DNA from: SKPT01 sp040905445
Lineage (GTDB): Bacteria > Planctomycetota > Phycisphaerae > Phycisphaerales > Phycisphaeraceae
NCBI GenBank assembly: GCA_040905445.1
Contig: JBBDRN010000016.1
Coordinates: 62,001 to 126,000 of the forward strand
Direction of reading: 5' to 3'
DNA: 64,000 nt
Made by a program: the position numbers and the translations under genes. Within the stretch, counting starts at the first letter, position 1, and every line of letters starts with the position of its first letter. Shown here one piece after another: positions 60,934 through 64,000 of the stretch. The notes under the pieces are model-generated. The model saw only the letters and a list, made by a program, of their open reading frames with translations. It ran no database searches and was not told the origin of the DNA.

Positions 60934-61922
60934 GCGATCACCTGCCCATTAAACGCCCGGACGTCGAGCCCACCAAAGAGCCCCGCAGTGTGTTTATGAA
61001 CGCGAGCCTCAGCATACTTAAAATAGCTCGGATCAATCTCGACACCGATGCTGTTACGCCCGCACTGGCTGGCGGCGATGGTCGTGGTCCCGGTGCCCAT
61101 GAACGGGTCGAGAACCGTGTCTCCGGCGAAACTGAACATGCGGATCAGTCTTTCTGCCAACTCCACCGGGTAAGGGGCGGGATGATCACGAGTTGATGCG
61201 CCCGTAAGCCCAGTCCAAATCTGCTGAAACCAGTTGCGGTGCTCATCTTCGGCGATGATGCTCATGAGCCTCGTGGGCAATGCGGGTTTGCGATAGCCGC
61301 CGGGCTTACGCTCAAGCAGGATGAACTCGATGTCATTCTTGAGAACGCAGTTCGGCTCGTAGGGCTTGCCCAGAAAGCCGCCGCCGCCAGCCTCGTAGAC
61401 AGCGTTGGCAATCTTGTGCCAGATGATCGGCGCGAGGTTGTCATAGCCAAGCAGCCGGCACCGTTCTTGAATCGACGAATGCAGCGGAACGACGGTATGC
61501 CGGCCGTTGTTCCTACGGCGCGACAGGCATACGTCACCCACCACGCACACGACGCGGCCACCGGGGACCAGCGCGTCGTAGCACTGGCGCCAGACTTCAT
61601 TCAGCGCATCGAGAAAGTCGTCGTAATCCTCCACGTGCCCCATTTGCCCATCGCTGTCCCGGTACTGCTTCAATGTCCAATACGGCGGCGATGTCACCAC
61701 CAGATGGACGGTCTCCGGCTTCAGAAAACTCATCGTCCTGGCATCGCCGAGGTGCAGGTGGTGAGACGTCTGTAGGTGTCGCAGCGCCTGCCGTATCTCG
61801 CGCATCGCTGCCGGATCCTTGGCCAAGGCAGGTATGGCCGACTGGCTGTACTCCAACTCCCTGAGCTTCGACGGCAGGAGAGATTCAAGTCCAGTCGGGA
61901 TCGGTTCGGCCATGAGACCCAT
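60930..61922 (-). CDS. DNA methyltransferase of a type II restriction-modification system
   Basis: A 330-aa amino-methyltransferase. Motif IV TSPPYW is at about residue 80, and the AdoMet-binding motif I lies toward the C-terminus (LDPFMGTGTTTIAASQCGRNSIGVEID), so the order is that of the beta group. TSPPYW is frequent among N4-cytosine enzymes, but N6-adenine enzymes of this order also exist. The middle (WHKIANAVYEAGGGGFLGKPYEPNC) is likely part of target recognition. Start ATG 61922 (MGLMAEP) or 61913. Base composition of this and the nuclease gene is lower in GC than the surroundings, consistent with transfer. Confidence 0.9.
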   Translation of the reverse strand: MGLMAEPIPTGLESLLPSKLRELEYSQSAIPALAKDPAAMREIRQALRHLQTSHHLHLGDARTMSFLKPETVHLVVTSPPYWTLKQYRDSDGQMGHVEDYDDFLDALNEVWRQCYDALVPGGRVVCVVGDVCLSRRRNNGRHTVVPLHSSIQERCRLLGYDNLAPIIWHKIANAVYEAGGGGFLGKPYEPNCVLKNDIEFILLERKPGGYRKPALPTRLMSIIAEDEHRNWFQQIWTGLTGASTRDHPAPYPVELAERLIRMFSFAGDTVLDPFMGTGTTTIAASQCGRNSIGVEIDPSYFKYAEARVHKHTAGLFGGLDVRAFNGQVIA

Positions 61923-62063
61923 CTTAACACGGGAGCACGGCCCGGGGCACCACCGACGACCTCCGCGGGATGGCTCGCGCGGCACCCAGCACTCCACAAT
62001 GTCACGTCATCGGCCGCGTCACAGGCCCCGCTCCACCGGATTGGCGCTGGAGTAGTCCTCCGG

Positions 62064-63218
62064 CTAGTTCACCACCGGCAGCGCCACCAACGAGCCTTCG
62101 CGCCGCGACATGAGCTGGCCCGCGTCCGGTCGCCCGGCGTGGCCGGGGCCTGTCTCCGTGGCGCTGGCGGGGTCGGCGTCGTGCTCCACCTCGTCGTAGG
62201 TCGAGAAGCCCATGCCCAGGTCACGCAGCATCTGGTGGTCGTCGCGCGGGCTGCGGCCGAAGCTGGTGAGGTAGTTGCCGATCAGGAAGCTGTTGCCGCC
62301 GGCGAAGAACATCCAGCTCTGCATGTCGCGCAGGATCTTTTCGCGGCCGCCGGCCACCTTCAGCTCGCGGTCGGGCAGGACGAAGCGGTAGACGGCGATG
62401 ATCTTCAGTGCCTCGAGCGGCTCGAGCGGTGTGGACTGGCCGTAGAGCGGTGTGCCGGGGATGGCGTTCAGGAAGTTGATGGGGATGACGTCGGCTTCGA
62501 GCTCGTCGCGGAGGGTGAAAGCCATGTCGAGCCGGTCTTCCCACGTTTCGCCGAGGCCGAAGATCCCGCCCGAGCAGAGCTGCAGGCCGGCGTCCTTGGC
62601 GGCGCGGAGCGTGGCGACGCGGTCGTCGTAGGTGTGGGTGGAGACGACGCTGGGGAAGAAGCGGCGGGAGGTTTCGAGGTTGTGGTTGATGCGCTCGACG
62701 CCCATGTCGCGCAACCGCCGGGCCTGGTCGGGGCGCAGCTCGCCGAGTGTGGCGCAGGGTCGGATGCGGTGTTCGCTGGCGGTCTTGCGGAAGAAGGGCT
62801 CCATCCAGTCGAGCTCGCGGTCGCTGGGCCCGCGCCCCGCGTTGACGATGCCGAAGCTGTTGGCGCCGTTGGCGCGGGCCTGTTCGGCGGCCTGCTGCAT
62901 CTCGTCGACGCTCATCTTCGCGGGCGTGACGTGCGTCTTGTAGTGTTTGGACTGCGCGCAGAAGCCGCAGTCCTCGGAGCAGGCGCCGAGCTTGCCGGTA
63001 ACGATGGAGCAGAAGCGCACGTGCCGGCCGACGTGGTGGATGCGCAGCTTGTTGGCCCAGTAGAAGAGGTCGTAGACGTCGTCGGAGAAGGGGTCGACGG
63101 CGGCGACCTCGCGGGCTTCGTCGCGCGTCAGGCGGTGGCCGGCGAGGATCTGCTGCGCGAGCTCGGCGAGCCGGCTCGCGGACGGGGCATCAGCGGTGGC
63201 GTGGGTGGCGGCCGTCAT
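62064..63218 (-). CDS. bioB: Biotin synthase
   Basis: A 384-aa radical-SAM enzyme that inserts sulfur into dethiobiotin. The CxxxCxxC cluster motif lies in CSEDCGFCAQSKHYKT near residue 84; ICSGGIFG-type glycine motif (LCSGGIFGLGETWEDRLDMAF), NFLNAIPGTPL and the YRFVLPDRELKVAGGRE auxiliary-cluster arginine region are present. The last 45 residues (from STYDEVEHDADPAS) extend past the usual end. No other bio gene or BirA site is seen nearby. Confidence 0.97.
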   Translation of the reverse strand: MTAATHATADAPSASRLAELAQQILAGHRLTRDEAREVAAVDPFSDDVYDLFYWANKLRIHHVGRHVRFCSIVTGKLGACSEDCGFCAQSKHYKTHVTPAKMSVDEMQQAAEQARANGANSFGIVNAGRGPSDRELDWMEPFFRKTASEHRIRPCATLGELRPDQARRLRDMGVERINHNLETSRRFFPSVVSTHTYDDRVATLRAAKDAGLQLCSGGIFGLGETWEDRLDMAFTLRDELEADVIPINFLNAIPGTPLYGQSTPLEPLEALKIIAVYRFVLPDRELKVAGGREKILRDMQSWMFFAGGNSFLIGNYLTSFGRSPRDDHQMLRDLGMGFSTYDEVEHDADPASATETGPGHAGRPDAGQLMSRREGSLVALPVVN

Positions 63219-63247
63219 GAGGCGGGCTCCGGCGTTCGAGCGGTGGC

Positions 63248-63556
63248 TTACTGGGGCGGAGCGTCGAGGTCGCCGAAGACGCGGGCGAGGTCGATGACGG
63301 TGGCGGGCTGGAGCTCGCCGCGGGCGCTGAGGCGGTAGATGACGAGCGTGCCGTGGCGGTTGTCGAGGGCGAAGAAGGAGTCCTCGTCGACGCGGGTGCG
63401 GGCGGTCATGACGGTGTAGCCGGGCTGGGCGATGACCATGCTGGCGTGGGCGGGCGTTTCCAGGCTGCCGTGCTGGGCGAGCTGGAGGACGAGCAGCCCG
63501 GCGAGGAGGAAGGCCGAGGCGGTCAGGGCGTGGCCGGCGAGGGTGGTGCGGTTCAT
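63248..63556 (-). CDS. Small exported or membrane-anchored protein
   Basis: A 102-aa protein I do not recognise. A hydrophobic segment (residues 10-28, LTASAFLLAGLLVLQLA) serves as signal anchor; the rest (SMVIAQPGYTVMTARTRVDEDSFFALDNRHGTLVIYRLSARGELQPAT) is beta-rich. It starts at ATG 63556 and lies 70 bp downstream of a similar-sized protein gene in the same direction. The phrase FFALDNRHGTLVIYRL resembles YIVNTQTSDIIVARYD in its neighbour, so they may be paralogues. Confidence 0.65.
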   Translation of the reverse strand: MNRTTLAGHALTASAFLLAGLLVLQLAQHGSLETPAHASMVIAQPGYTVMTARTRVDEDSFFALDNRHGTLVIYRLSARGELQPATVIDLARVFGDLDAPPQ

Positions 63557-63626
63557 CGCGGGGCTCCGGGTTGCGGACTCCGGCTTGGTGGTGCGGCGCG
63601 TGATGGGGGTGTGCGCGGGCTGGGGG

Positions 63627-63968
63627 TCACGGTTGGCCCTGGCGGGCGCGTTCGACGTCGGCGTTGATGTTGCGGCGGTTCTGGAAGACGAGGTTGTCGG
63701 TCCGGGCGTCGTAGCGGGCGACAATGATGTCGGAGGTCTGGGTGTTGACGATGTAGATCGCGGCCGGCGGCCCACCGCGCGCCACCTCGCCGGCGAGCAT
63801 GACGTACCGCGTATTCCCCCCGCCACCCACCCCGACACCCGCCCCGCCCCCACCACCATCGCCACCCGCCTGGGCGTGGGCGGCCGGCGGACGCACGGCG
63901 GTGATGCTCAGGGCAGCGACCAGCACGGCGTTGATCAGGATCAGCGCGGCCAAGGTGCGGCTGCTCAT
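63627..63968 (-). CDS. Small exported protein, possible paralogue of its neighbour
   Basis: A 113-aa protein I do not recognise. The first 33 residues (LAALILINAVLVAALSITAV, then AHAQA) are a signal peptide; a glycine-rich stretch (about 35-52) leads to YVMLAGEVARGGPPAAIYIVNTQTSDIIVARYDARTDNLV, a short beta-rich domain. It starts at ATG 63968 with AGGAGGCCCGCC upstream. With the 102-aa gene it forms a pair upstream of bioB; no functional link is evident. Confidence 0.7.
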   Translation of the reverse strand: MSSRTLAALILINAVLVAALSITAVRPPAAHAQAGGDGGGGGAGVGVGGGGNTRYVMLAGEVARGGPPAAIYIVNTQTSDIIVARYDARTDNLVFQNRRNINADVERARQGQP

Positions 63969-64000
63969 GGCGGGCCTCCTGGTTGAAAAGGGGGCGTCGG

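Overview
The window looks like a chromosomal contig from a GC-rich member of the Planctomycetota, most likely class Phycisphaerae. The assignment is by inference from gene content: a formylglycine sulfatase, a PEP-CTERM-tagged beta-propeller, a prepilin-like protein of planctomycete type, DUF4838 and beta-helix/CBM secreted proteins, DUF6785-type membrane proteins, flagellar genes, and tandem paralogues of poorly described secreted proteins. One run of ten N flanked by long G runs (48355-48364) shows it is a draft assembly, possibly metagenomic.

Layout. 20-6835 (minus strand): MoxR ATPase, shikimate kinase aroK, a DUF721/DciA-like protein, a large DUF6785-type membrane protein, aroB and a TauE/SafE permease, closely spaced. 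7117-12560 (plus): HNH nuclease, a VOC protein, a DUF4184 membrane protein, a secreted-protein gene split by an in-frame TAG, a dienelactone hydrolase and a lipoprotein-like MsrA. 12966-15039: an unrecognised coiled-coil protein followed by a clear MamK-type bacterial actin. 15289-24999: VOC protein, phytanoyl-CoA dioxygenase-like protein, sulfatase, rpe, tRNA-Gln(CTG), cupin-type phosphoglucose isomerase, aldo/keto reductase and two secreted carbohydrate-related proteins. 25099-27976 (minus): an NHEJ set with Ku and with LigD split into separate polymerase and ligase genes. 28169-30852: a soluble histidine kinase divergent from parB, with two parS-like sites between them. 31185-34732: PEP-CTERM BNR propeller and galE. 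34866-38037: a 56-aa membrane protein, tRNA-Gln(TTG), prs, rplY (L25) and pth. 38101-43800: nadE, a TPR lipoprotein, tsaD and an S41 protease. 44465-47344: an SRPBCC/ArsR pair of visibly lower GC, a YfcE-like phosphoesterase and a PfkB-family kinase. 47567-52026: sulfotransferase (broken by the assembly gap), a very long fliD and fliS. 52151-59302 (minus): DUF4838 protein, prepilin-like protein, GNAT enzyme and a beta-helix/CBM protein, apparently glycan-directed. 59442-61922: a small membrane protein and a PaeR7I-type restriction-modification pair whose nuclease gene is frameshifted. 62064-63968: bioB and two small exported proteins.

The most striking non-genic feature is the dense collection of inverted repeats in the gaps between genes. 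There are several unrelated families (GTAGGGTCCGC, CCGGGACCGG, AT-rich GAATTC/TTAAAAATTC, and 'word' families such as CGCGAAG and CACGGAG). Some reach into genes, supplying stop codons and even C-terminal residues. The most unusual gene finding is the MamK homologue next to an unknown coiled-coil protein, with no magnetosome gene in the window.
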